Shown: one piece after another, positions 42,492-51,126 of the stretch | How positions within the stretch are numbered: position 1 is the first letter of the stretch | Layout of the letters: each line of letters begins with the position of its first letter | DNA from: Lentzea californiensis | GTDB lineage: Bacteria > Actinomycetota > Actinomycetes > Mycobacteriales > Pseudonocardiaceae | DNA length: 64,000 nucleotides | Direction of reading: 5' to 3' | Assembly (NCBI RefSeq): GCF_024648825.1 | Contig: NZ_JANBBE010000001.1 | Span: 1,302,001 to 1,366,000, forward strand | Translations under genes and position numbers: made by a program | The notes under the pieces: model-generated | Told to the model about the DNA's origin: nothing | The model's database searches: none | Seen by the model: the letters and a program-made list of their open reading frames with translations, nothing else

Positions 42492-43637
42492 GTGACCGAC
42501 GCCGACCCCATGCCGACGCCGACGAAGAAGCGCATCGAGCAGCGCCGCTGGACCGTCCTGTTCCCCGTCGTGGCGCTGATCGCGCTCGCCGCGGCCGGGC
42601 TCGTGCTGTTCGCACTGGGCACGTCGAGCATCGGCATCGAGCCGCTGCTCGTCGGTGCCGCCGCGGCGCTGATCCCCGTCGCGTTCGTGGTGAGCGCGTT
42701 CCTCTGGATCGACCGGTGGGAACCGGAACCGGCGAAGATGCTGCTCTTCGCGTTCGTCTGGGGTTCGTGCGGCGCGACGATCAGCTCGCTCGCGTTCAAC
42801 CAGACGTCCAGGGTGCTCGGCAACCTGCTGACCGACGACGGCACGACGTTCACGGCCGTGGTCGGGGCACCGATCGTCGAGGAGGCCACCAAGGCCGCGT
42901 TCCTCATCGCCGTGTTCGTCCGCCGCCGCCACGAGTTCGACGGTGTCGTGGACGGCATGGTCTACGCCGGCATCACGGCCGCGGGCTTCGCGTTCACCGA
43001 GAACATCTGGTACTTCGGCCGGGTCTTCCTGGAGAACGGTCTCGGCGACATGAGCGGCGGTGTGATCGCGTTGTTCGTGCTGCGCGGGGTGCTCTCGCCG
43101 TTCGCGCATCCGCTGTTCACGGCCATGACGGGCATCGGCGTCGGCATAGCGGCGACCACCGGCAACCCCACGGTCCGCGTCATAGCGCCTATCGGCGGTT
43201 ACCTGACGGCCGTCGGGCTGCACTCGCTGTGGAACTTCTCGACCACCGTCGGCACCGGTTCCGCCTTCATCAACCTGTACTTCCTGATCATGGTCCCGGT
43301 GTTCGCCGGCGCCGTCGCGATCGTGGTGTGGCAGCGCAGGCGCGAACAGCGGATCGTCGCCGGGCAGCTCGCCGCGATGGCGCAGAACCGGTGGATCGCC
43401 AACAGCGAGGTCGCCCTGCTGGCCAGTCTCAACGGCCGCCGGAACTGGCTGCGGGCGGTCAAGCGCAAGTCGGGTGACGCGGCGGTCAAGGCCGTGAAGA
43501 GCTACCAGATCGCCGTCACCGAACTGGCCTTCCTGCGGCACCGCATCGAGCAGGGGACGGCCGGTCAGAGCGCCGAGCAGCGCCACGGGGTGCTGCTCGA
43601 CTCGCTGCACGCCGCCAGGGCGGCCGCCCGTCGGTGA
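42492..43637 (+). CDS. PrsW-family intramembrane metalloprotease
   Basis: 381 residues from GTG 42492. Eight or more helices. The glutamate-pair motif is VEEATKAAFL (EExxK-like), followed by AGFAFTENIWYF, SPFAHPLFTAMTGIGVG and HSLWNFSTTVG, the metal-ligand set of PrsW/RCE1 proteases. The C-terminal 90 residues are cytoplasmic and basic (RQRREQRIVAGQLAAM, AVKRKSGDAAVKAVKSY). PrsW cuts anti-sigma factors in Bacillus; here the substrate is unknown. The frame is open far upstream, but the extra region is noncoding in bias. Confidence 0.88.
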   Translation: MTDADPMPTPTKKRIEQRRWTVLFPVVALIALAAAGLVLFALGTSSIGIEPLLVGAAAALIPVAFVVSAFLWIDRWEPEPAKMLLFAFVWGSCGATISSLAFNQTSRVLGNLLTDDGTTFTAVVGAPIVEEATKAAFLIAVFVRRRHEFDGVVDGMVYAGITAAGFAFTENIWYFGRVFLENGLGDMSGGVIALFVLRGVLSPFAHPLFTAMTGIGVGIAATTGNPTVRVIAPIGGYLTAVGLHSLWNFSTTVGTGSAFINLYFLIMVPVFAGAVAIVVWQRRREQRIVAGQLAAMAQNRWIANSEVALLASLNGRRNWLRAVKRKSGDAAVKAVKSYQIAVTELAFLRHRIEQGTAGQSAEQRHGVLLDSLHAARAAARR

Positions 43638-43706
43638 ATCCGGTCACCGAGCGGGTGCACGGGCACTCGGCGGAGCTACCCTCGGCGGCGTCGTCTGGTA
43701 CCCGCA

Positions 43707-43873
43707 TTAGTGCCGCGACCGGCAGCCTTCGCCCCGTATTCGGCGTTCAGACGGGTGCATCGTGGTGCCGGCCCCACGTCCTCATCCTGGTTGGCTGTGG
43801 GCGTGGGGCCGGTGCCGCGAGGCGCCCTGCTGAGCGTCGAAGGCGCGGCGAAGGTTGCCGGTCGTGGCACTAA
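43707..43873. repeat. 72-bp imperfect inverted repeat (hairpin/MITE-like element)
   Basis: Left arm 43707-43778 and right arm 43802-43873, spacer 43779-43801. Arms match in 58 of 72 positions by my hand alignment; the outer ends pair as TTAGTGCC/GGCACTAA and the inner ends as GGCCCCACG/CGTGGGGCC. Several mismatches could pair as G-U in RNA. It lies between the PrsW stop and the start of the DUF2520 gene. Each strand shows a spurious frame of similar sequence because of the symmetry. Function unknown; dispersed-repeat status is a guess. Confidence 0.75.
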
Positions 43874-43902
43874 GGACTGGAACGTCAGAAGGAGTTAGTC
43901 GC

Positions 43903-44793
43903 ATGGACGCGACCCCACGTCCGGCGAGGCTCGCCGTCGGTGTCATCTCGGCAGGCCGCGTCGGTTCCGTGCTGGGCGCCGCGCTGGCCAGAGCGGGCCA
44001 CGTGGTGACCGGCGTTTCCGCCGTCTCGCAGGCATCCCGCGACCGCGCGGACGAACTGCTGCCCGGCGTTCCCGTCGCCGACCCCACCGAGGTCGCCGCG
44101 CGCGCCGACCTGGTGCTGCTGGCCGTGCCGGACGACGAGCTGGAAGGCCTGGTCAAGGGCCTCGTCGCCACCGAGTCGCTGCGCGCGGGCCAGATCGTCG
44201 TGCACACCAGCGGCGCGATGGGCGTGCACGTCCTCGAACCCGCCGCCGAACTGGGTGCGCTCACGATCGCGCTGCACCCCGTCATGACGTTCACCGGTCG
44301 CGCGGAGGACCTGCAGCGGATGAGCGCCGCGTGCGTCGGTGTCACCGCCGCGGACGGCGACGAGGTGGCCTGGAGCGTCGGCGAGGCGCTGGTCGTCGAG
44401 ATGGACGCGGAACCGGTCAGGATCCCCGAGGCCGTCCGCCCGCTCTACCACTCGGCGCTGGCCCACGGCGCGAACCACCTGATCACGCTGGTCCGCGACG
44501 CCGCGGACCTGCTCACCGGCTCCGGGGTCGCCAACGCCGAGCGCCTGCTCGGCCCGTTGCTGTCCGCCGCGCTCGACAACGCGCTGCGCCACGGTGACCG
44601 CGCCCTCACCGGTCCGGTCGCCCGAGGCGACACGGGTACCTTGCGCAAGCACCTCGGCGTGCTCGCGCAGCAGGCACCCGAGGTCCTTCCCAGCTACCGC
44701 GTGCTCGCCCGCCGCACCGCCGAGCGGGCCGAGGACTCCGGGCTGCTCAAGCCCGAAGCGGCCAACGACGTTCGCACCACTCTTGAGGACTGA
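43903..44793 (+). CDS. Rossmann-like/DUF2520 oxidoreductase
   Basis: 296 residues, ATG 43903 with AGAAGGAG upstream. N-terminal NAD(P) fold GVISAGRVGSVLGAALARAGHVV; VLLAVPDDELEGLV; C-terminal DUF2520 helical domain (LYHSALAHGANHLITLVRDAADLL). ProC/ketopantoate-reductase-like relatives; in actinomycetes the gene always precedes panC, so a role in pantoate supply or CoA metabolism is inferred. Stop is 1 bp before the panC start codon. Confidence 0.88.
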   Translation: MDATPRPARLAVGVISAGRVGSVLGAALARAGHVVTGVSAVSQASRDRADELLPGVPVADPTEVAARADLVLLAVPDDELEGLVKGLVATESLRAGQIVVHTSGAMGVHVLEPAAELGALTIALHPVMTFTGRAEDLQRMSAACVGVTAADGDEVAWSVGEALVVEMDAEPVRIPEAVRPLYHSALAHGANHLITLVRDAADLLTGSGVANAERLLGPLLSAALDNALRHGDRALTGPVARGDTGTLRKHLGVLAQQAPEVLPSYRVLARRTAERAEDSGLLKPEAANDVRTTLED

Positions 44794-44794
44794 C

Positions 44795-45694
44795 GTGACG
44801 AAGCCACTGACCAAGGACGACTACCGCCCGGACGACGTCACGGTGCACCGCGACCCGGTTCGCCTGAACAGGGTGATCAGGGCGCTGCGCAACGCCGGGC
44901 GCAACGTCGCCCTGGTGCCCACGATGGGCGCCCTGCACGCGGGCCACCGGCAGCTGATCCGCGAGGCGCAGGTCATGCAGAACACGGTGGTCGTCGTGTC
45001 GATCTTCGTGAACCCGTTGCAGTTCGGGCCGAACGAGGACCTCGCGAAGTACCCGCGCCAGTTCGAGTCCGATGTGGACATCTGCCGTCAGGAACGCGTG
45101 GGCATCGTCTTCGCGCCGTCGGCGGAGGACATGTACCCCAAGGGCGCACAGGTCACCGTGCACCCCGGCCCGCTGGGCGACGAGTTGGAGGGCGTGGTCC
45201 GCCCCGGCCACTTCGCGGGCGTGCTCACCGTCGTGTCGAAGCTGTTCAACATCGTGCAGCCCACGTACGCGGTGTTCGGGCAGAAGGACTACCAGCAGTT
45301 GCAGCTCATCCACAGGATGGCGCGCGACCTCAACTTCCCGCTCGACGTCGTCGGCGTGCCGACCGTCCGCGAGTACGACGGCCTCGCGCTGTCGTCGCGC
45401 AACGCCTACCTGAGCCCGGAGGAGCGCCATCACGCCGTGACGCTGTCGGCCGCGCTCACCGCTGGCGCGTACGTGTCGTCGCAGGGGGCGGACGCGGTGC
45501 TCAAGGCCGCGCACGACGTGCTGGCGCAGACGCCCGAGGTCGAAGTCGACTACCTGGAGCTGCGCGGGGTCGACCTCGGTCCCGCACCGGAGAACGGCGA
45601 CGCGCGGCTGCTGGTCGCGGCCCGCGTCGGTGCCACCCGCCTGATCGACAACATCGCGGTGTTGCTCGGTGAAGGCGACGAGCAGGGGGAGTGA
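44795..45694 (+). CDS. panC: pantothenate synthetase
   Basis: 299 residues from GTG 44795. HIGH-like [35 protein letters not shown], the [14 protein letters not shown] segment and the [15 protein letters not shown] (KMSKS-equivalent) loop are all present. Joins pantoate and beta-alanine at ATP cost. About 25 extra residues precede the usual start. panD starts 1 bp after its stop. Confidence 0.97.
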   Translation: MTKPLTKDDYRPDDVTVHRDPVRLNRVIRALRNAGRNVALVPTMGALHAGHRQLIREAQVMQNTVVVVSIFVNPLQFGPNEDLAKYPRQFESDVDICRQERVGIVFAPSAEDMYPKGAQVTVHPGPLGDELEGVVRPGHFAGVLTVVSKLFNIVQPTYAVFGQKDYQQLQLIHRMARDLNFPLDVVGVPTVREYDGLALSSRNAYLSPEERHHAVTLSAALTAGAYVSSQGADAVLKAAHDVLAQTPEVEVDYLELRGVDLGPAPENGDARLLVAARVGATRLIDNIAVLLGEGDEQGE

Positions 45695-45695
45695 C

Positions 45696-46166
45696 ATGTT
45701 CCGCACGATGCTGAAGTCCAAGATCCACCGCGCCACCGTGACGCAGGCCGACCTGCACTACGTCGGCTCGGTGACGGTGGACGAGGACCTGATGGAGGCC
45801 GCCGACCTGCTGGCCGGCGAACAGGTCGCCATCGTCGACGTCACCAACGGCGCCCGGCTGGAGACCTACGTCATCCCCGGCGAGCGCGGCACCGGCGTGC
45901 TGGGCATCAACGGCGCGGCGGCGCACCTCGTGCACCCCGGCGACATCGTGATCCTGATCGCGTACGGGCAGATGGACGACGCGGAGTCGCGTGCCTACAA
46001 GCCGCGGGTCGTGTTCGTGGACGCCGGCAACAAGGTCGTCGACCTCGGCAGCGACCCCGCGCACGCCCCGGAGGGGTCCGGTCTGGTGAACGGCTCCACG
46101 AGCGCGCCTCCGTCTGAGACCGTGGAAGCGACAGCGCTGGACGCGTTGATCCAGGCCGAGAACTAA
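45696..46166 (+). CDS. panD: aspartate 1-decarboxylase
   Basis: 156 residues from ATG 45696 with AGGGGGAG upstream. Pyruvoyl enzyme: self-cleavage at Gly-Ser in [14 protein letters not shown] produces the pyruvoyl group. [28 protein letters not shown] is the active-site barrel. Makes beta-alanine for PanC. The last 30 residues are a variable tail. Confidence 0.97.
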   Translation: MFRTMLKSKIHRATVTQADLHYVGSVTVDEDLMEAADLLAGEQVAIVDVTNGARLETYVIPGERGTGVLGINGAAAHLVHPGDIVILIAYGQMDDAESRAYKPRVVFVDAGNKVVDLGSDPAHAPEGSGLVNGSTSAPPSETVEATALDALIQAEN

Positions 46167-46177
46167 GGAAACGCAAC

Positions 46178-46975
46178 GTGCTGCTCGCCATCGACGTCGG
46201 CAACACCAACATCGTGCTCGGTCTGTACGACGGGGTCGGCGACTCGGCCCCGCTCGTGCGCGACTGGCGGATGCGCACCGACGCCAGGATGACCGCCGAC
46301 GAGCTCGCGCTGACCATGCGCGGGCTGCTCGGCGAGTACGCCGACAAGATCACCGGCATCTCCGCGCTGTCCACCGTGCCCGCGGTGCTGCGCGAGCTGC
46401 GGGTCATGCTCGGCCGCTACTACGACGCGGTGCCGAAGATCCTGGTGGAGCCGGGCGTGAAGACCGGTGTCCCGCTGCTCGTCGACAACCCGAAGGAGGT
46501 GGGCTCGGACCGCGTGATCAACACGCTGGCCGCGCACCACCTCTACGCGACCTCGTGCATCGTGGTCGACTTCGGCACGTCCACGAACCTCGACGTGATC
46601 TCGTCGCGCGGCGAGTTCCTCGGCGGCGCGCTGGCGCCGGGCATCGAGATCTCGGTCGACGCCCTCGCCTCCCGCGCCGCCCAGCTGCGCAAGGTCGAGC
46701 TGGTCAGGCCCCGCAACGTGATCGGCAAGAACACCGTGGAGTGCCTGCAGTCCGGCATCGTCTACGGGTTCGTCGGCCAGGTGGACGGGCTGGTGCGCAA
46801 GATCACCGAGGAGCTCCAGCAGACCGACCCCGGTCCCGTGACGGTCATCGCCACGGGCGGGCTCGCCCCTCTGGTCGTCTCCGAGTCCTCGACGATCGCG
46901 CACCACGTGCCCGACCTGACCCTGCTGGGCCTGCGCATGGTGTTCGAGCGCAACATGCCCGCTACTACTCGCTGA
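46178..46975 (+). CDS. coaX: type III pantothenate kinase
   Basis: 265 residues from GTG 46178. ASKHA fold: phosphate-1 IDVGNTNIVLGL, DFGTSTNLDVIS (nucleotide loop), GALAPGIEISVDALASRAAQL (pantothenate site). Phosphorylates pantothenate, the first step to CoA; K(+)-dependent and not feedback-inhibited in this type. Last of DUF2520-panC-panD-coaX. The 3' end overlaps the convergent methyltransferase gene by 11 bp. Confidence 0.96.
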   Translation: MLLAIDVGNTNIVLGLYDGVGDSAPLVRDWRMRTDARMTADELALTMRGLLGEYADKITGISALSTVPAVLRELRVMLGRYYDAVPKILVEPGVKTGVPLLVDNPKEVGSDRVINTLAAHHLYATSCIVVDFGTSTNLDVISSRGEFLGGALAPGIEISVDALASRAAQLRKVELVRPRNVIGKNTVECLQSGIVYGFVGQVDGLVRKITEELQQTDPGPVTVIATGGLAPLVVSESSTIAHHVPDLTLLGLRMVFERNMPATTR

Positions 46976-47723
46976 CGACCAACCGCGTCACGGCGGTCAG
47001 CAAGGGGACGTCGAACGGTCCGTTCGACGTCTCCGGGCGTGCACGCAGCAAAGCGAGCAGCTTCTCGTTGACCGCCGCACGTTCGTCGTCGCTGATGACG
47101 AGCATCCGTGAGTGTGTGTTGATCGTGGCGATCAGGTCCTCAGGGGAGTCCCGGCGCTGCACGTGCGGGAACGCGCGCCGTTCGATCGCCCCGAACAACG
47201 GGTGCGGCCGCACGCTCGTGGGCGCGTCCCGCTGACTCTCGACGCTCGTGCCCGAGATCCGTTCGAGCTCGGCCATCCAGTCGACGCCGGTGTCCGGCTC
47301 GTTCCACAGGGCTGCCACCACACCGCCGGGCCGCAGCACACGGGCGATCTCCGGCATGGCCTTCTCCTGGTCGAACCAGTGGAACGCGGTACCGACGAAC
47401 ACGGCGTCGAGGGTCTGGTCGGGAACGGGGATGTGCTCGGCATGACCCGGTAGCGCGCGCACGCCGTGAACGCGGCGCACCAGCTCGGACAACATCTGCT
47501 CGTTGGGCTCCACGGCGGTCACGCAGTGGCCCTCCGCGACGAGACCCGCGGTCAGCTTGCCGGTGCCGGCGGCGAGGTCGAGCACGTCCAGGCGCTCGGT
47601 CCTGTCGCCCAGCGGCTCCAGAGCCCACCGGATCGCCGCCACGGGATAGTCAGGCCGGTGTTCGGCGTAGGCCTCGGCCTGCGCGCCGAACGAGTCCGCT
47701 CGCCTCGCGTGTAGATCCATCAC
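46965..47723 (-). CDS. class I SAM-dependent methyltransferase
   Basis: 252 residues, ATG 47723 (or ATG 47720). FGAQAEAYAEHRPDYP, then LDVLDLAAGTGKLTAGLV (SAM loop), AVEPNEQMLSEL, and HWFDQEKAMPEIARVLRPGG. A UbiE/Methyltransf_11 type with unknown substrate. Convergent with coaX; divergent from lysS across 120 bp. Confidence 0.87.
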   Translation of the reverse strand: MMDLHARRADSFGAQAEAYAEHRPDYPVAAIRWALEPLGDRTERLDVLDLAAGTGKLTAGLVAEGHCVTAVEPNEQMLSELVRRVHGVRALPGHAEHIPVPDQTLDAVFVGTAFHWFDQEKAMPEIARVLRPGGVVAALWNEPDTGVDWMAELERISGTSVESQRDAPTSVRPHPLFGAIERRAFPHVQRRDSPEDLIATINTHSRMLVISDDERAAVNEKLLALLRARPETSNGPFDVPLLTAVTRLVVSE

Positions 47724-47737
47724 CCCAACTTAGTGAG

Positions 47738-47830
47738 TTCACCGGTGTCCGGGTTGGCCTGGTCGGAGCGACCTGCCGATCTTCCAACGATTTAGTGGTA
47801 TCCGGTTCGCTTTGACTTCACCGGTGTCCG
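47738..47830. repeat. direct repeat TTCACCGGTGTCCG between methyltransferase and lysS
   Basis: The 14-base string occurs at 47738-47751 and 47817-47830, each holding the palindrome CACCGGTG. The copies are 79 bp apart, about 7.5 helical turns, in a divergent intergenic region. One copy is close to each gene start (15 and 14 bp). A shared regulator binding site is possible; none is known to me. Confidence 0.45.
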
Positions 47831-47843
47831 TACCCTTCTCGGC

Positions 47844-49355
47844 GTGAGTGAGCAGCCGAAGCAAAACCTCGTGACCAGCGAAGAAGACCTGCCAGAGCAG
47901 ATGCGCGTGCGCCGGGAGAAGCGTGCGCGGCTGCTCGCTTCCGGCAAGGAGCCCTATCCCGTCGAAGTCGCGCGCACGCACACGTTGCGCGAGATTCGCG
48001 AAGCGCATCCCGAACTCGAACCCGACACCCAGACCGGTCAGCAGGTCGGTGTCACCGGGCGCGTGATGTTCATGCGCAACACCGGAAAGCTGTGCTTCGC
48101 GACGTTGCGCGAAGGCGACGGCACCGAACTGCAGGCGATGCTGAGCCTCGCCGGTGTCGGTGAAGAAGCACTTTCCGAGTGGAAGACCGACGTCGACCTC
48201 GGCGACCACGTTTTCGTGAGCGGTGAGGTCATCAGCTCACGTCGTGGCGAGCTTTCCGTGATGGCCGACGGGTGGCAGCTGACGTCGAAGTCGCTGCGTC
48301 CGTTGCCGGTAGCGCACAAGGAACTCGGCGAGGAAACCCGCATTCGTCAGCGATACGTCGACCTGATCCTCAGGCCGATGGCGCGCGACACTGTTCGGAC
48401 CCGTGCGAACGTCGTTCGTTCTCTGCGCGACTCGTTCCACCGGCGCGGATTCCTCGAAGTCGAGACGCCGATGTTGCAGACGCTGCAGGGTGGTGCGTCC
48501 GCGCGTCCGTTCATCACGCACTCGAACGCGCTCGACATCGACCTGTTCCTGCGCATCGCGCCGGAGCTGTACTTGAAGCGCTGCGTCGTCGGTGGCATCG
48601 AGAAGGTCTTCGAGATCAACCGCAACTTCCGCAACGAGGGCGTGGACTCGTCGCATTCGCCCGAGTTTTCGATGCTGGAGTACTACGAGGCGTACGCCAC
48701 GTACGACTCGAACGCGGTACTGACGCGCGAGCTGATCCAGGAAGCGGCGGAAGCCGTGACGGGTTCTCAGATCGTCACGTTGGCGGACGGCAGCGAGTAC
48801 GACCTCTCGGGTGAATGGACGACGCTGAGCATCTACGAGTCGTTGTCCGGAGCGGTTGGTGAGGAAATCACCCCCGAGACGTCCGTCGAGGCGCTGCGCA
48901 AGCTTTGTGACCGGCACGAACTCGAGCTGAACCCGAAGTTCGGGCACGGCAAGCTGGTCGAGGAGCTGTGGGAGCACCTCGTGTGCGACTCGCTGTACGC
49001 GCCGACGTTCGTGCGGGACTACCCGATCGAGACGTCTCCCCTGACCAGGCAGCACCGCAGCAAGCCGGGTGTGGCCGAAAAGTGGGATCTGTACGTGCGC
49101 GGATTCGAACTCGGAACCGGTTACTCGGAACTGGTCGACCCGGTCATCGAGCGGGAACGCCTGGAAGCACAGGCGCGTCTCGGGGCGGCCGGTGACCACG
49201 AGGCGATGCCGATCGACGAAGACTTTCTGCGATCACTGGAGTACGGAATGCCACCGAGTGGTGGTGTCGGAATGGGTATCGATCGGCTGCTGATGGCGCT
49301 CACCGGTCTGGGTATCCGGGAGACCATCTTGTTCCCGCTCGTTCGCCCTGAATGA
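47844..49355 (+). CDS. lysS: lysyl-tRNA synthetase, class II
   Basis: 503 residues from GTG 47844. OB-fold anticodon domain ([21 protein letters not shown]), then class II motifs: motif 1 [12 protein letters not shown], motif 2 [24 protein letters not shown], motif 3 [18 protein letters not shown]. Complete and of normal length. In actinomycetes lysS typically lies next to coaX and lsr2, as here. Confidence 0.97.
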   Translation: MSEQPKQNLVTSEEDLPEQMRVRREKRARLLASGKEPYPVEVARTHTLREIREAHPELEPDTQTGQQVGVTGRVMFMRNTGKLCFATLREGDGTELQAMLSLAGVGEEALSEWKTDVDLGDHVFVSGEVISSRRGELSVMADGWQLTSKSLRPLPVAHKELGEETRIRQRYVDLILRPMARDTVRTRANVVRSLRDSFHRRGFLEVETPMLQTLQGGASARPFITHSNALDIDLFLRIAPELYLKRCVVGGIEKVFEINRNFRNEGVDSSHSPEFSMLEYYEAYATYDSNAVLTRELIQEAAEAVTGSQIVTLADGSEYDLSGEWTTLSIYESLSGAVGEEITPETSVEALRKLCDRHELELNPKFGHGKLVEELWEHLVCDSLYAPTFVRDYPIETSPLTRQHRSKPGVAEKWDLYVRGFELGTGYSELVDPVIERERLEAQARLGAAGDHEAMPIDEDFLRSLEYGMPPSGGVGMGIDRLLMALTGLGIRETILFPLVRPE

Positions 49356-49469
49356 GTAACTTTCCGGATGTCGATAGGTGCAATGCGGCACCCGTGCGCT
49401 AACCTGCCTCGCAGAAGGCTTTAGTTGGCGACGCGGGTGACCGCGCATTCGGGGTCCAGGAGGATACGC

Positions 49470-49820
49470 ATGGCGCAGAAGGTCACGGTGACCCTCGTCG
49501 ACGATCTGGACGGTTCCACCGCTGAGGAGACCGTCGAGTTCGGACTGGATGGTGTCAGCTACACCATCGACCTTTCCTCGGGCAATGCGGGCAAACTGCG
49601 GGACGCTCTTGCCGACTTCGTGGGAAGTGCACGTCGTGCGGGTGGTCGTAAGCGTCTTGGGCCCGGCCGTCCGGCCGGCAGCGTGAAGGCGCGCCCCGCA
49701 TCGGCGGACCGTGAGCAGAACCAGGCCATTCGCGAGTGGGCCCGCAAGCAGGGCATGAAGGTGTCGGACCGCGGCCGCATCCCGGCCGAGGTGCTCGACG
49801 CCTACCACCAGCAGGGCTGA
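49470..49820 (+). CDS. lsr2: Lsr2, nucleoid-associated xenogeneic silencer
   Basis: 116 residues, ATG 49470 with CCAGGAGGA. N-terminal dimerisation domain ([28 protein letters not shown]) and C-terminal DNA-binding domain with the AT-minor-groove Arg-Gly-Arg in [17 protein letters not shown] basic linker ([15 protein letters not shown]) joins them. Bridges AT-rich DNA and silences acquired genes. Terminator follows. Confidence 0.97.
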   Translation: MAQKVTVTLVDDLDGSTAEETVEFGLDGVSYTIDLSSGNAGKLRDALADFVGSARRAGGRKRLGPGRPAGSVKARPASADREQNQAIREWARKQGMKVSDRGRIPAEVLDAYHQQG

Positions 49821-49832
49821 AATTCGGCAAAA

Positions 49833-49874
49833 CACGAAGGGGTTCCGGGGATGATTCCCCGGAACCCCTTCGTG
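49833..49874 (+). terminator. rho-independent-like terminator after lsr2
   Basis: 18-bp perfect inverted repeat (49833-49850 with 49857-49874), loop ATGATT, then CTATTT. Begins 13 bases after the lsr2 stop. Confidence 0.88.
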
Positions 49875-50088
49875 CTATTTGGGTGACCGATCAGCTACCA
49901 TCCGCCGCCCAGAAGGTGGAACGGTGCTATCCAAACGAGATCGTGAACACTCTTGCTGCTGACTTTTTAGTTGACCCGACAACGGGTTGCTGAACATTCT
50001 TCAGCGATCTTCTTCGGCTCGTCTTTCTGCCCGGAAGGGCGGAGATGTGACCGGAACCGGCGCCCAGGACGTCGGTGCGGCGAGGTGG
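49875..50088. other. noncoding gap upstream of the iron importer
   Basis: No coding signal on either strand. It contains a short dyad ACCCG-ACAA-CGGGT (49974-49987) after a TTTTTAG run, and GCCC...GGGC near 50030-50037, which might be terminator or leader structure. Together with the lsr2 terminator and the iron box it fills the 313 bp to the importer gene. Confidence 0.4.
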
Positions 50089-50107
50089 TTCGGTTAGGCT
50101 TACCTCT
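50089..50107. promoter_or_regulatory. IdeR/DmdR iron box upstream of the importer
   Basis: TTCGGTTAGGCTTACCTCT matches the actinobacterial iron box (TTAGGTTAGGCTAACCTAA) at 15 of 19 positions. It lies 27 bp before the start codon, so the importer should be repressed by iron-loaded IdeR/DmdR. Confidence 0.7.
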
Positions 50108-50133
50108 CCTGTCTTGGTTGAGGAGGGTGGGCC

Positions 50134-51126
50134 TTGGGTCGTAGGTCGTTCGGCCTGCTCTTCCTGCTGGTCGTGCTGGTCGCCGTGTGCCTGGCGAGCA
50201 TCGCGATCGGCTCGAAGGAGATCCCGCTTTCCGGGGTGTGGCACGGTCTCTTCACGCCGACCGGCGTCGAGGACGACGTGGTGGTCCGCGAGCTGCGGAT
50301 CCCGCGGACGTTGCTCGGCATCGCGGTGGGCATCGCACTCGGCGTGGGTGGCGCTCTCATGCAGGGCCACACGCGCAACCCGCTGGCCGATCCCGGCATC
50401 CTCGGCGTCACGCACGGCGCGGCGCTGGCGGTCGTGCTCTCGATCTTCCTGCTCGGCGTCAACTCGCTGGTCGGCTACATCTGGTTCGCCTTCGCCGGCG
50501 CGATGATCGCGAGCGTCCTGGTGTTCCTGCTCGGGTCCGCCGGGCGAGGCGGTCCGTCGCCGGTGACGCTGGCACTGGCCGGTGCCGCGGTCTCCGCGCT
50601 GATGAACGGCCTGGTGTCGGCGATCGTGCTGCTCGACCAGCAGTCGCTCGACGCGTTCCGGTTCTGGCAGGTCGGCGCCATCGCCGGCCGCGACTCGACA
50701 GTGCTGATGCAGGTGCTGCCGTTCCTCCTGGCCGGCCTGGTCATCGCGGCGTTCAACGCGCCGGGGCTCAACGCCATGTCGCTGGGCGAGGACGTGGCCA
50801 AGTCGCTGGGCGTGAACGTCAGCCAGACGCGGTCGCTGGGCATCTTCGCCATCACGCTGCTGGTCGGCGGGGCCGTCGCCGCGTGCGGGCCGATCGGGTT
50901 CCTGGGGCTCGTGGTGCCGCACGTCGCGCGCGCGTTCACCGGCCCCGACTACCGCTGGATCCTGCCGTACTCGGCACTGCTCGGAGCGATCCTCATCCTG
51001 TTCGCCGACATCGTCGGACGGGTGGTCGCCCGCCCGTCCGAAGTGGAGGTCGGCGTGATGCTGGCGCTGATCGGCGCTCCGTTCTTCATCTTCCTGGTGC
51101 GGCGCAAGAAGCTGGTGAAGATTTGA
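50134..51126 (+). CDS. iron-siderophore ABC transporter permease (FecCD) 1
   Basis: 330 residues from TTG 50134 with AGGAGGGTGG just upstream. FecCD family, about ten helices; VRELRIPRTLLGIAVGIALGVGGALMQGHTRNPLADPGILGVTHGAA is the typical N-terminal part, CGPIGFLGLVVPHVAR the ATPase-facing EAA-like loop. Ends in basic VRRKKLVKI. Coupled to the second permease. The substrate is probably a ferric siderophore. Confidence 0.94.
   Translation: MGRRSFGLLFLLVVLVAVCLASIAIGSKEIPLSGVWHGLFTPTGVEDDVVVRELRIPRTLLGIAVGIALGVGGALMQGHTRNPLADPGILGVTHGAALAVVLSIFLLGVNSLVGYIWFAFAGAMIASVLVFLLGSAGRGGPSPVTLALAGAAVSALMNGLVSAIVLLDQQSLDAFRFWQVGAIAGRDSTVLMQVLPFLLAGLVIAAFNAPGLNAMSLGEDVAKSLGVNVSQTRSLGIFAITLLVGGAVAACGPIGFLGLVVPHVARAFTGPDYRWILPYSALLGAILILFADIVGRVVARPSEVEVGVMLALIGAPFFIFLVRRKKLVKI

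Noticed and set aside
43710..43898. Two short frames on opposite strands with alike products
   Set aside because: The likeness is a product of the inverted repeat at 43707-43873; neither has a ribosome site.
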